Position numbers and translations under genes: made by a program
Source of the DNA: Diphasiastrum complanatum
Taxonomy: Eukaryota; Streptophyta; Lycopodiopsida; Lycopodiales; Lycopodiaceae
Assembly: GCA_029204225.1 (NCBI GenBank)
Contig: CM055094.1
Span: 70,404,252-70,468,251 of the forward strand
Length of the DNA: 64,000 nt
Direction: 5' to 3'
The notes under the pieces: model-generated
Told to the model about the DNA's origin: nothing
The model's input: only the letters and a program-made list of their open reading frames with translations
The model's database searches: none
Shown: one piece after another, positions 19,901 through 31,247 of the stretch
Layout: every line of letters begins with the position of its first letter
How positions within the stretch are numbered: the stretch's first letter is position 1

Positions 19901-20069
19901 TGAACTGTTAACAGTTCTTAACTGTGGTTAGATCATTGGGAGTTGGGGAGGCCTTGGGAGTGGTGTGGGCAAGCAAATAAACAAGATTGTTTTATTTATT
20001 TTGATATTTTTGTATATCCTACATGGCATTCCTGAAAGGGTCTTTTTGATATTGAAAACTCATCTAATG
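16950..20069 (-). pseudogene. Transposase-like multi-exon gene of unplaced family, copy G
   Basis: Minus-strand exons in order: MFTYAFRPREWKYERQLPIG (about 19,808-19,690, one stop); VDIPVDLAPLKRRGGKG to NGHSGLLGYCERL (19,588-19,310); a coiled coil LQKTLEENEQLKKNNESLQK (19,295-19,000); a long exon 18,870-18,220 with SREAYATIFKLIREAF; an exon 18,119-17,871 with NVEWHLAGDLKTLKCMYNI and ACLYCMK; an exon from about 17,870 with CALHAEVRLIEKII, VWKKFDSMIAILRKEKYS and WGEDHLTHYM; and a last part 17,217-16,980 with YGSLSVWSSQGMEKLHWQA. The series E-hW-x-x-D-hK...C-x-x-C, LHAEVR and a C-terminal SxQG-hEK block recalls uncharacterised multicopy proteins of many eukaryotes, from memory only. A second copy (28,968-31,247) shows it is mobile. 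Stops and frameshifts are present. Confidence 0.6.
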
Positions 20070-21765
20070 CCATTTATTTATTTTATGATTACTCTTTTTA
20101 TGGTTCTTCGAACGATATATAATCTGCATTAAATCTGTGTGTTTGTTTGTTAATATCGTAGGCAAGTGATCGGCTTCGGATTTGGATGTCCAATCAAGAT
20201 CTAGGATGACTCTCTCCCGACATGAAGAGGTTATCAATATTTCATGAGCTCCCATACTGGGAAGAATTGTTGATAAACCATCTTTTGGACCCGATGCACA
20301 TATTCAAAAATGTCGAAAGCACGATTTGGGAGCACGTGACTAGGTCAAAAGATAAAAAAGGTGTACGAGATGACCTAAAAGAAGTGGGAAAGATTGCCGA
20401 TTTATCGCCACAAAAGGTGACAAAATCAGTAGCTTGGTGAGGTACAGTGAACGTGCTTGGGATTCGCATCATTTTTTCTTGGGGTGATTCAAGATGATGA
20501 TCGCTTATGTCATTGTTGTTTCTCTTTCTTAAGAAGATACATTTCATCCAACTAAATACCGTTGGCATCCATTGAAACAGCAAGACAAAGCTCCATCGAG
20601 GCAGTGTGTTTGATCGATAAGCACTTTCCCACATCCATTTTCACCATTCAAATGCATCTCATTGTGCATTTGGTAGATGAGGTGGCCATTGTAGTTACAT
20701 CATCTACTTGTGTCAATTGCCTATTCTTAGTCCATCCTAAACTATTGCTATTGTGGTTATTTCCATGTTCCTTCACTAACATTGATTCATTTTTTTAATT
20801 CAGACACTGTCCATAGACGTTGGACGTATTTGTTGGAATGATTCATGAAAACATTGAAGGGCTTTGTAAGACAAAGAGCAAGGCCTAAGGGTAGCATGGC
20901 GAAAGGATAGTTTCATTTCGTTCAGTACAAAAAATACAATGCACTGCGGACACATGGACGACACTTTCGTACGGAGCACATTGACTAAACTAGAAACACG
21001 TACGATTGTGGAGTCATGACAAATTTTACCCAAGAGAGTCGAGCAAGCACGGTGGACACCAATTTAGTCTCTTCTCAACTTGATTATTGTGGGACAATCA
21101 GTGACATCCTCAAAGTTGGATTTAGGCAATTCAGCTTTTTCATATTTGATATCAAATAGTTCAAAGTTATTTGCAAGGGTCCCAATGCAACTGTCAGAAA
21201 AGATGAGAGTGGTTATTTTTCCATTGACTCCACCAAGCTTTGGACACCAGATCAAAACGACACATTTCTTTTTTCGCAACATTGTGAGCATGTACATTTC
21301 TTCTATGTCTTCGAGATGTCTATGCTCTTTTGTTGTCAATCAATCGATTTTCAGTGTACTGCAAAGAATGTATATTGTGTATAGTAATATGCAAGCAACT
21401 GTAACATAGCTATCTATGGATACTAACTATGAGTCAATGTTTATGGTAACATCGATCAATTGCAAGTGGTCTTTCACCCTAATTGTTCAGATCCCAAATG
21501 GTGGTATGTGATTTAAGTCGCTCAAAGTGAAAGAATTTTTGAAGATAGAGATGTCGTGGAGGACATGGCGCTACCAGTTGATGCACCTCATGAACAACAT
21601 CATGATGACGGATTCAATGACACAATTTCAGAGAATGATCATGTGCAAGCTTCACAAGCTAATGATGACGTTGAGCGTGATGCATCATTGTTGGATGGTT
21701 CAACGACACATGACACACTTTCACGATCTCACTCGTTGTCACTGTCGCCATTAGCTTTTTAAGAT
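20070..21765 (+). pseudogene. CACTA TNP2-type transposase, copy C (C-terminal half)
   Basis: It starts abruptly at about 20,070 next to copy G. HELPYWEELLINHLLDPMHI and NVESTIWEHVTRSKDKKGVR (20,240-20,380) give the TNP2 core. SSIEAVCLIDKHFPTSIFTI then QMHLIVHLVDEVAI (about 20,590-20,690) match the DUF4218 pattern. GFVRQRARPKGSMAKG (about 20,860-20,910) follows the family's VRNRARPEGSIAEGY-type motif. QFSFFIFDIK and the region with TPDQNDTFLFSQHCEHVHFF (about 21,130-21,300) match the C-terminal region. The acidic tail (DDGFNDTISENDHVQASQAN) ends at 21,762. The N-terminal half is missing, and stops and frameshifts occur. Confidence 0.8.
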
Positions 21766-22360
21766 CAGCTTATTACATTGGAGAAAATATGGGCTCAAAA
21801 TGGGCCCTTTAAGAAATTTCACTTTAGAAAGAGGTTATGTAGAGACATAATGCAAACTGGTAACTTTTGGTCATCGTTTTCTGAGTTTCTAGCCTTGCCC
21901 GATGTTTAACTAGTATGGTTAACTTCAAACAATAGTTAGTTAAGCATGAGATGTGATAACTTCTCTTCATGCTCATTCCAAAATTCAGGACTAGAGCTTT
22001 AAGACTGAAAATCTTTGTGTGCTCAATGCAAAAACTGAAGCGGGAGTGGCAGAACTTTTGAAATCACTATATGCTTATATTGAAATATGAGGCGGGACGA
22101 TCTTTCAATGCGCCATAAACATAGTTACATATTTCTGGCTGAAGATTCCAATGCCAGGACCTCCTCTAGACAGACAAAGTTTCATATGATAATTGATGAC
22201 CCTTTGAGAATACATGCTATAGCATCTTCCAATGAATGGAGGACATTCCATTTGCACTCATTTTGGTCTGGCAATCTATCTATGAATTGCCATTGTGCCA
22301 ATTTCTGATCGAAGAGTGGCACCTTGGCCAAACAATCCAAGAACCCTTGAACATACTTGT
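21766..22360. other. No gene recognised
   Basis: Short coding-like text continues past the CACTA stop for about 140 bases, but nothing recognisable follows. Probably 3' untranslated or terminal sequence of the CACTA copy. Confidence 0.3.
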
Positions 22361-22622
22361 TTAGTTCTCAACTACCCATCCGACAATTGAAGCAAATATA
22401 CATTTCATAATCATCAATTGCGACAAATGCCTTCCAGATTCCTCTAGGAATCTAGCCCATGTTCTCGAGAAGAACTCCCTCCACCAGGAGGAGGCCTTCC
22501 CATCAAGAAACAATAAAACTGATGAAATTCGCTTCTCTTCTGGGACATTGTGCAAGCTAAAATAGCTAGACCAACAATTTGTCCAGTCTTCGACAACTTC
22601 GGGGTGTTTAAACTTTTTCATT
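22361..22622 (-). pseudogene. Ty3/gypsy gag fragment of a second family
   Basis: The minus strand reads VVEDWTNCWSSYFSLHNVPE, then ISSVLLFLDGKASSWWREFF. This is the Retrotrans_gag pattern (Trp-rich helix, then GKAxxWW). It differs from the gag of the gypsy elements at 23, 43 and 59 kb, so it is another lineage. Both ends are cut. Confidence 0.6.
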
Positions 22623-22624
22623 AG

Positions 22625-22671
22625 GGCCCTTTTTGGACTCAAAAAGGGCCTCTTCACTAATCATGATTAGT
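22625..22671. repeat. Two adjacent perfect hairpins
   Basis: GGCCCTTTTT (22,625-22,634) pairs with AAAAAGGGCC (22,641-22,650) over a 6-base loop. Directly after it, ACTAATCATGATTAGT (22,656-22,671) is a perfect 16-base palindrome. Confidence 0.7.
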
Positions 22672-23154
22672 GTTAATGACGACATGTGTGCCAAAAAAAG
22701 AATGACAATTGAGCAGCAATGACCCATATGACATGGCAAATTGCATGGTGTAGATTTAATCAAGTGTGGGACCACTAAGTACACCTCTAGCATTAACCCT
22801 ACATTAACTCTACATGGGAGGCTAACTACACCTATCACATAGCTATTAACTAGACCCAACATACTTGCACCTAATGGCTAGTTTATCTACTCATTCAAAA
22901 TATTCAACCTCTCTCTCTCTCTCTCTCTCTCTCTCTAAACGACCTCCCACTCTACTCATTTTCCATATATTATACACTCTCTAACTCAAGACCAGACACA
23001 TTGTCTTTTCATAGATCATGACTTCTAGTCAACAAGAAGAACAAAGATTCAACTGAACTCAGTTGTTGCACCAATCAAAGACTCCAATGGCCATTGGGTG
23101 CCTACAACATTTTCGACTCTTGATTGGGTATATATGCAACCCTCTAGTAAAGGA
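22672..23154. other. Non-coding, with a (CT)n run
   Basis: A (CT)14 microsatellite lies at 22,909-22,936. The rest holds no convincing coding sequence. It could be LTR or promoter sequence for one of the two flanking gag fragments. Confidence 0.4.
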
Positions 23155-24675
23155 AGGTATCCAAGAGTAGATTGTCGAGGTCTAGCTGCTGAATTTCCTC
23201 CATATTGTGGTTCTCGATATCCCATTTGGGCACACTGTTGCTGAATTATCCGAGGGTTGAAGTTACAAAAAGCAGTCTCATGGTCAGGTGAATTACACAA
23301 ATGGCAAACGCTGATTTCCATTCGTTTTTTCAATTGAGGACACTCATTCCTGTGTGATTTCCTGTACAAATAGAACACCAGACACTTTCCTTGGTAAGAA
23401 AAGTCTTTGCAAACTTCTCAGATTCCTTGTACGCTTGTCCGTGGAAATTTTCCAATGCTTTGATCTTCTCATCAAATTGCGACCGCAACTTTTCCATCTA
23501 TTTTTGTTGGTTCTTCCCAAGTTTCTTGAACTCATTGGGCATCATTTCTACAGTAGCGTTGGCATTCGTTGATGCTATAGTGGTGGATGTTGTAGTAGTC
23601 TGCCCTGCTGTATAAGGCAACATACTAATATTTGGCTCATCATCTGAATCTTCATCCTCCTCCCGAATTGCATCGTCCATAGCATTTTGCAAGAGTGCAT
23701 ACTCATTATGGCATTTCAACTCACGTCTAATCCGTTTAGGTAGACCTGACAAAAAACCAGATAATCATGACATTTTCGTTAATCAGCTCAGGTTCGCACT
23801 CAGATCTAAGGCGTTTTACCCGTTTAATGTAATCTCGAATCATTTCCCTCTTTCCCATTTTAATTTTACTTAAAAGTAGAAAAGGGTCTTCCATAAACTT
23901 CCGCGGTTTGAACCGTGTGATAAGGGCTCATTTGAACCCTAAACCTCCCAATCTGTACGCTTAGTTTCATCTTGATTATAGTACCAATCTTGTGCTGCGT
24001 CTGTTAAGGCCATAGGAAACAGCTTAAGTTTGTCTTGAGGATAAATCTCGCCATAGACTTCATAGGATTCAGCATAGATCCGAAGGAATCTAACTGGATC
24101 TGTTAATCCATTATATTTGGGTAGATCCCAACGGGTGCTCTTCTAACAATGATTGGATTGACCTCCTGTGGAGCACCTCCAGGGGCAGCCATCTTAGATC
24201 AAGCAGACAATGAGATTGGATCTAGATTTTTCAATAAAAAAACTATCTCATATTAGACCTGCTAGATCTATTCCTCTTTCCAAAAAATCTGATTCTATAT
24301 CATGAAAAAGATTTCAAAATTCAATCAATCGATACTTATCAAAAATGATAAATCTCTCAAAATCGAAATCAGAAAGATTTGATCCAAATTTTGACAGAGA
24401 CTTGATCTGGAAAATCAAAAACTAAAAATAGGACTGGCGAAGGTCCACTAGGCGAAGATTGGCTCGGCGAAGGTTCAACAGTGCTATTTTGAAAAAAAAA
24501 ACTCTCTGAACAACTTTTATGACAATTTCTTGGGAAATAACCTTCACCGACCTCTTAGATGAAAGATCTGACACAGATAAAACTATGAAAAACCGGACGA
24601 AGATTTTTGACACAAGAAAATACAGTTTCTATAGTTTAGCGAGGGTAAAAATCAAGATTTTATGTGATCTGATTA
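23155..24675 (-). pseudogene. Ty3/gypsy gag (element I), truncated
   Basis: On the minus strand, gag starts at ATG 24,192 (MAAPGGAPQEVNPIIVRRAP). A frameshift follows almost at once, then LSGLPKRIRRELKCHNEYAL (23,752-23,690), a coiled segment, and the knuckle CHLCNSPDHETAFC (CX2CX4HX4C, about 23,272-23,313). It matches gag of element III (60,154-59,054). A TAG replaces a CAG present in element II at the QQK-MEK position. The 5' leader (24,193-24,675) carries GCGAAGGTT motifs. Protease, RT and integrase are absent. Confidence 0.8.
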
Positions 24676-24950
24676 CCTCTTTCTCTTTGCTTTTTCGTTT
24701 TGCTCCTCTTGCTCTTCCTCTTTACTTACTCCTTGAAGAAAACCTCCTCCTCTCCTCCACTTTTGATTTTGTGGAGGAGAGGAGGAGATTTTCTGATTAT
24801 TAGATGTTAAGAGGAGGAGGAAGTAAAGGTGGAGGATGGAGGTTTTATGATTATTAGATGTAAGATAATATCTCTCTCCATCTTTTTTTCTCACTCTCTC
24901 TTTCTCTTACATCGTAGTATCCATCTCAATGTGATTGTAGCTTGGTTTTA
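24676..24950. repeat. Pyrimidine/purine-strand repeat shared with 47,690-47,935
   Basis: Both segments share TTGCTCCTCTTGCTCTTCCTCTT-type runs, GTGGAGGATGGAGG, and the end TAGTATCCATCTCAATGTGA. They start at the breakpoint of gypsy element I. Function unknown; probably part of an LTR or untranslated leader. Confidence 0.5.
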
Positions 24951-25129
24951 TTGACTTCATGTATTTTATGCAGGTTTCTTCTAAGGCAAAGGAGATGGTG
25001 TATCCACAAATGTTGCTTAAGGTAACAAATAGGTCGGAATGGCCATCAGAATAGGCGGATATGCAGGATTTGCTATTTCAATAGATATTCCAATGTCCGA
25101 TTTTCTATTCACATCAGATGCCTTAGGGT

Positions 25130-25965
25130 GTTGTGTTGTAAATTCAGATGCTGGAGATTATTGTTGCAGGTCTAGATTTGTAGATCTAGATTTTTGTTGC
25201 AAGGTCTATGTAGGCTGATATTCCAAGAAATATTCTAGCCATTCTGCGGAATATCTTTAAAAATACAAGAAGGATATGATTTAAATGTAGAACTTGCCCA
25301 TCAAGTTTAGGCTTTTACTTTATCCGTAATAGCTTAAGATATTTAGTTCTAAGTTTAAACTGCCATGGGCACTGCACATAGATATGTAGTTTCTAGTTAT
25401 TTCAAGTTTTGTAAAAGTTAGTCACAAAGGTCCATTGGGGGTTTGTGCCATGGCACGAGTGTGATTCAAAGTTAAGTTAGTCTATGTGGCTTACTTGTCC
25501 CACAATGCATTTCTGTAAGTGACCACCACTCCAAGTATAAATAGGAGTGGAAGAGTCCATTTTCAAGAAGAACCTCATTTGCAATACATGCCTATCTTTC
25601 TCTCTGAGTGTTCTCCCTTGTGTGGTTTCATGTACTGTGTTAATTCACATTGTATTGTGTATTATTCATCTGGCAACATGTTAAGTTAATCTAGGCCCTC
25701 CATTCTCTAGTAGGATAAGCCTTAGAGGATGAGATTTAGTTTAGGGTTTTATCTTTTAGGTTAAGCCGTCATTTGTTACAAACTAGAGAGAGAAAAGAGA
25801 GAAGAGTGGATCTTACCCATCAAAATACTCACCACCATGCTCATGACTGTCTTTCACTCATCCATATCCAAGCTGGTTGGAGAAGCCTTAGCGTAGACTA
25901 GTTGGGAGACTGCCATAGTCAAGCTAGTTGGAGCCATGGCCGGTGTGGATGCCGAAGATCCAACA
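25130..25965 (+). repeat. Orphan Ty3/gypsy LTR (3' boundary defined)
   Basis: A primer-binding-site-like TGGCGCCGTTGCCA lies at 25,967, and the LTR ends in CCAACA at 25,965. A TATA box lies at 25,536-25,545 with an R-like region downstream. The 5' end is not certain; about 25,130 is a guess from a TGTTG start. It is on the plus strand, opposite to the other gypsy elements. No gag follows, so it is a 5' LTR with leader, cut off from its coding part. Confidence 0.5.
25536..25545 (+). promoter_or_regulatory. TATA box in orphan gypsy LTR
   Basis: TATAAATAGG, preceded by CCACCACTCCAAG, is a classic plant core promoter layout. Confidence 0.6.
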
Positions 25966-25966
25966 A

Positions 25967-25980
25967 TGGCGCCGTTGCCA
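25967..25980 (+). other. Gypsy primer-binding site
   Basis: TGGCGCCGTTGCCA is the sequence plant gypsy elements (for example the Athila/Tat group) carry directly after the 5' LTR for tRNA priming. The same motif appears inverted at 45,077-45,091 and 61,370-61,384. Confidence 0.6.
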
Positions 25981-26789
25981 CTCTTTCTGCTCTTACCTCA
26001 TGCTTTTTGCTTGATTTCTTGCTTTTGTAGTGTAAAAGTTCTGTTTTGTATGTTCAAAGCCACATACGTCTTTATTTAGCTTTTAATCTTTGTTTTTTTT
26101 TCTGTCCTTTGTTGCCCAAACATGTTCTTTTGTAGAACAGCCGATCAAGAAAATCGTTTTTTGAGATTATATAATATTATGTTAGTGATTCGTTATGGAG
26201 TGTTTTCTGAAATGCTATCAAATTTGATGTCCTTAGGACGTGTGAGTATAATCTGAGTTATTTGCTTCAAAAGATTCGTAGTTCCAAAGTATATGGACTG
26301 TACAGGCTGTGCAGCCATCTTGCTATCAGTTTCAGGTCATCCTCTAGAACAATGATTCGGATCACTAACTCAGACATGCTATGAATGACAAAGTTGAGAT
26401 GATTATGTTCACGCAGTATGGTTATGTAGCTAAATCTGACTCCTGCTAGTGTGGTCTGCAGTCAACACGAACTTACATGGACAAAAGAGCTCTTGAGGTC
26501 AACTATTTTTACCTATAGATGCTCCGTGATCGAATAATCTTTTCTGAGAAAATCTGAAAATCAGCTACTATGTAAGTGCTTAAAGGACTTGGGCTGGAGG
26601 CATGTGAGCAAAGGCTAGGCAACGAAGAAGTGGGAGAGCAAGTAAGGAAGAGCAAATGACATCAACTTAGGATCAGCTGCCATCTCACATTTTCTTGACA
26701 GCAAGGGCTCATAGACGTTTTTTGAACAAAATCCATTCAGAAGGAGATCGCAACCTATTGTGTTCAGAAGAGCAGCAAGCTCAGGCAGA
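25981..26789 (+). other. Leader-like sequence, no gene
   Basis: It follows the primer site. No reading frame of interest. Confidence 0.35.
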
Positions 26790-27260
26790 TTCCTAGCATC
26801 TGCTTATTTCTGCCCAGGAATATTCGCACCAGGAAGTATGCGCACAGGCAATTTGTAGTTCACACATCTGAAAGGCACGTTTCCCTTTACCTCTGACACT
26901 GCACTTTGAATCACTAGACTTGCACGTTTTCCCGGAATGCACATCTGCAAGGCACATTTTCCTCTTGCACAGCTGATCATTTTCACTCGCACAACTGATT
27001 CTGATCATTCTCGCACAGCTGAATCTCACTCATTCCATCATTCCCACTCGCGCAGCAGGTTTACCCTACTCGCCCAGCCCAAAAATGCTCCCCCATATGC
27101 TTTCCATGCACTCGCCCAGCCAACAAGCCAATATCCAATCTGAAAGGCACGTATTCTTGGAACTCTGAAACTAGTTTTTCAGGAACGCACATCTGAAAGG
27201 CACGTATTCCTGCAATGCAACTCTGAAACTGGTTTTTTGGGAATGCACATCTGAAAGGCA
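26790..27260. repeat. Cluster of CACATCTGAAAGGCACGT motifs
   Basis: At least five copies of (GGAA.GC)ACATCTGAAAGGCACGT-(A/T)TTCC occur, mixed with CTCGCACAGCTGA and CTCGCCCAGC units. Translated frames on both strands simply repeat (AFQMCVPEK on the minus strand), so they are not taken as genes. Confidence 0.6.
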
Positions 27261-27599
27261 CATTTTCTTTTTGGGAGAGTGGTTCAAAGGGCTTTTGATC
27301 TCGCTCATTTTGCTTGGCCGTTAGTGCCCACGCTACTACTCGAGCTTCAGCCATCGCAAGAAAAACAAATCTACCTGCCGCTAGGACTGCCCTTTCACCA
27401 CTTCCATCGCTGGGACAACCGCTTTGGGAATCACTCTTCTGTGTGAGATGGGTACCTGAAAGAGTTTTTGGGCATCAATCTTCTGTTTGAGTATCAAAGT
27501 GTACTAAAAGCCTACTCCCATAGCCTTATTTTGGAGGGAAAATACATTTTTTCATCCAAATTAAGCTGTATTTTTAACTATCCTATGTGAGTAGGTTGT

Positions 27600-28035
27600 G
27601 CGAACAGTCATCAGTTTCTCACAACTTGTGATCTTCACCAGGGTCTGCTTCTGATCTTCTAGCTCCACGGTTTCAATTGTGCAAGTCATTTCACGCTGTT
27701 TTTGTCTTCTTCCGATCTATGAGCCACGTTTGTGCTGCGAGTCTTCCCAAGAGTTGTTGTGCGAGTCGTAAATTTCTTGAGTCATCTTCTGTACGAGTCA
27801 CCTGCAAGTAGTAAATTACTCTTGCACGAGTCAATTTTTTTGCAAGTCATCTTTTACCTGTGCGAGTAAGTACGTTACGGTGTGCGAGTCATCTTTTGTT
27901 TCTAGCTCCACGGGTACAGGTTTGCACGAATCATTTTTTTTTTGCTAGTCATCTTCTGTGCGAGTACTTCCTGTGCGAGTCATTCCCACGGGTTCTAGCT
28001 CCACGGGTACATGTTTGCACGAGTCATGCTCAAAT
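27600..28035 (+). repeat. Cluster of GTGCGAGTCATCTT motifs
   Basis: About ten imperfect copies of (T)GTGCGAGTCATCTT or TTGCACGAGTCAT occur within 430 bases. TAGCTCCACGGGTACA occurs twice. They may be subterminal repeats of a DNA transposon. Confidence 0.6.
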
Positions 28036-28189
28036 GTTTCGTGTTGGAAGATAAGTTCCACAAGAAAGCCCAAACGTCGTAGGGAGGGAGCATGTGGTGA
28101 CATTCTGGAATATGATATAATCGTACGATCTGAGAGTTTTGACTAGCACTCTATAATGTTCTCTTTTTTTTCCTCTTCATGTGTGCTTT

Positions 28190-28210
28190 GTGTGTGTGTG
28201 TGTGTGTGTG
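28190..28210 (+). repeat. (TG)n microsatellite
   Basis: About ten uninterrupted TG units. Confidence 0.9.
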
Positions 28211-28967
28211 CATGCGTGGTTCTCGTATCTTCATAGTCCGAGCTTTTATATGTATTCCTTGATTTTAAATTTACGTAATTATTTAAAAATTTTACGTTAT
28301 TAACTCAATGTTAACAAACATTAATTGACGTTAACAACTATTAAATCTATAGAAAATTTAAAACAGAAATTACCAAAGTTCTTTAGAGTCTTAAGTACAT
28401 TTAAATCTTAATATTGACTATGACTTTTCTTTCTCTATGAGAGTTTGATATTTATATATTTACTTGAATTTGAAATCCTTGTTGGTATTTAGTCAAAGCT
28501 ACAAGGGCAATACCAGTATATAAATCAATTTTCAATTTATAATTAACAATAAGCCATAAACCCCAAACAACAACAGTAGACCCTAAACTCCCCTAAGACC
28601 ATGGGAAATGAAAATGAAAAAGTATGATGAAAGATTAGGACGTGCAATGAATTCTTGAAATATTAATGATGACACGAATCCATTGAGGATGCAAAGGGGG
28701 CTAATTGGCTCTGGAATCGAGTTGTATGTGCCAATTGGGTGTTTCTTCTAGATATGATGTCACTGAAGAGGCCATTGGTGTTCTTGGACCTGATGGTTCA
28801 CCACATCGAAGAGAGAAAAATGTTGTGGCTACTTCAAACTCAATAACTCTAAAAGGTTGCACGAGAGAGAGAGAGAGATGGTGATTGTTTTTGTATTATT
28901 TTTGAGACTCTCATTGGTTTTTTGTAGTATTTTTTCCTCTTATTCCATTGTTCCCATTATGTCAGAT
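28211..28967. other. No gene recognised; short coding-like patch
   Basis: Mostly AT-rich. At 28,741-28,880 a plus-strand frame (YDVTEEAIGVLGPDGSPHRR) has protein-like composition and ends in a GA-rich run (28,862-28,878). Too short to call. Confidence 0.3.
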
Positions 28968-31247
28968 GCATTAGAGGAGTTCTCAATATCAAAAAGACCC
29001 TTTAAGAAATGCCATGTAGGATATACAAAAATATCAAAATAAAAAAAACAATATTGTTTATTTGCTTGCCCACACCACTCCCAAGGCCTCCCCAACTCCC
29101 AATGATCTAACCACAGTGTCTGTAGTCACAGTTAAGAATTGTTAACAGTTTGCAATATAACTTGACTAAATTCAAAAATATTCCCTCCATTGGTTACGAA
29201 AAGGGCAATATTTTCACTGGATCTAGAATATGACCGCCATCCCCAAATTCAAATCAAGAAAAATTGCAAAATGTTTACATATGCATTCCTTCCACAAGAA
29301 TGAAAAAATGAAAAAATTGCAAAATGTTTACATATGCATTCCTATTGAAATGAAAAAATGAACGACATTTCCAAATTTGAATCAAGCATACAAGCATGGA
29401 GATTGGATTGATCGTACATAGTATATAATATAATCAAAGATGAGTATTTTGTTTTGCTTCATAGAATTTGGTCATATAACTTTGATGCAACTAATTACTC
29501 TATTATTTTTTTGATGATGAATTATATCATCTACATGTGGATATCCCTATTGATTTCGCACCTTTGCCAAGAAAAGGAGGCAAGGGAGTTCAAATATCTG
29601 CTGAAGATCGTTCTCGTTATAGGGCAGAAGGAAAGAAAAACTTGGATTTGTAGACAGATGAAACATTATATCCACAAGATCCAAGCACTTTGATCCATCC
29701 CACATTCTCTTCGATAACTCATTTAGTTACATGGATATGCAATGGGCATAGTGGATTACTAGGATATTGTGAAAGATTGCAAAACCATGGAAAACAACTT
29801 TATATGAATAAAGTTCACTTTTTAGAAGGTGAGTTAATTCAGATATCCTCTTATTGTCAGAGTAGAGATTGTCATCTCCAAAAGACGTTAGAAGAAAATG
29901 AACAACTTAAAAAAAATAATGAATCATTACAGAAGATAACAATCAATATCAAATCAGAACTAGAGCAAATGCAATCAATCTTACAGTCTATTCGTATTGA
30001 AAACTTACAATTACTGAAGGATGTGGATTTGGCAAAGAAGATGGCTGAAAGTAAGAAGTGAAAGCGACAAAGTTGCAAGGATATTCAAACGCTTTCAAAA
30101 GGAGGTTATTGAAATAGAAGGATCCGTGCATTCAAGTAAGCATATTCTGAATTTTGTAAGTTTTTCAATGACATTTGGATTTAATTTCAGCTATGGTGAT
30201 ATTCTGTTAACTATCTGTTTTTTTTGTAGATCTCCATTAGTAGCTCCTCAAAATATTAAAGACAATGATTCACTAGGAACGTCATTGGGCACAATATTGA
30301 CTTGCAAATCCACTGTGCGTATCATGATGAACAATAGGATTTCAAATGTAAAGTGTAAAATAATAGAGTCTTTGATGGTGGACATTCAAAATATTTTAGA
30401 TGAGACTATAGTTCAGGGTGCTTCTGATTTTGCAGGTATTAGTAGGGAAGCATATGCAACAATATTTACACTAATTAGAGAAGCTTTTAAGCAAGTTTAA
30501 ATTAGAAAAGTTCCAATCCCTAGGACATATCACTTGAATAAAGAGAGAGATACATTAAACATAGGTATGCATAAGATCACTGGAACTCCATTTCATATTG
30601 AGGAGGTGTATGAAATTGATGGAAGATTGATATTCTATAATTCATCAAACAATTTATTTCTTGATCTAAATTACTTGCTGAGATACATCGTCACCTTCTA
30701 TGATATAACCTATGAAAAGGTGAATGGCAAAATTATCATAGTACTTAAGTTAGATGAGTCAAAAATTGTGAAAGGGCAAAAGATATAAAGGGTTAGTATA
30801 ACTCTCATGAATGGTGTTTTATCCCAAACAGAGAACCAAGAAGATTTCAGATTCAGTGTCCAGTCAGAAAATGATATATGGTGGTTTGCAGCGTTTTAGG
30901 TAACTAGCCTCATTATTACATTACATTCATTGAATAGTATTAATACATTGTAAACTAAGTATGATTAATTCTTTGGATAGGTGCTGAAAGAGGATCATGA
31001 TATATTATCATGGATAATCTCAAGGACATCTTATCCTAGGATTATCAAGGACCATATGGACTTCTCAATGTTCCAGGATTTGGAGACTTCAATGTTGAAT
31101 GGCACTTGGCATGTAATTTGAAAACATTGAAATGTATGTATAATGTTCTCACGGTGCTACATCAAAACACCCTTGTTTGTACTGCATGAAAATGGCAAAA
31201 GATGTAACTAGGAGTAGAAGAATTACTAGAGAATATGCAGATCCAAA
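28968..31247 (+). pseudogene. Transposase-like gene of unplaced family, copy H
   Basis: This is an inverted near-copy of copy G (20,069 down to about 17,840), including the non-coding 5' part. Order on the plus strand: a 5' exon region damaged by a small internal duplication (29,270-29,350); PRKGGKGVQISAEDRSRYRA and NGHSGLLGYCERLQNHGK (29,570-29,800); the coiled coil (29,805-30,058, stop at 30,060); an exon from 30,228 with SREAYATIFTLIREAFKQV, a stop, then ITGTPFHIEEVYEIDG and YLLRYIVTFYDITYEKVNGK; and an exon from 30,982 with EDHDILSW, frameshifted in the zinc-binding part. It ends at a sharp break at 31,247, so LHAEVR and the C-terminal blocks are missing. Confidence 0.6.

Noticed and set aside
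21064-21339. Open minus-strand frame of 91 codons (and its relative at 37,986-38,125 plus)
   Set aside because: It is the antisense of the TNP2 C-terminal region (QFSFFIFDIK frame).
26793-27354. Overlapping open frames on both strands in the motif cluster
   Set aside because: Translations are periodic and reflect the DNA repeat.
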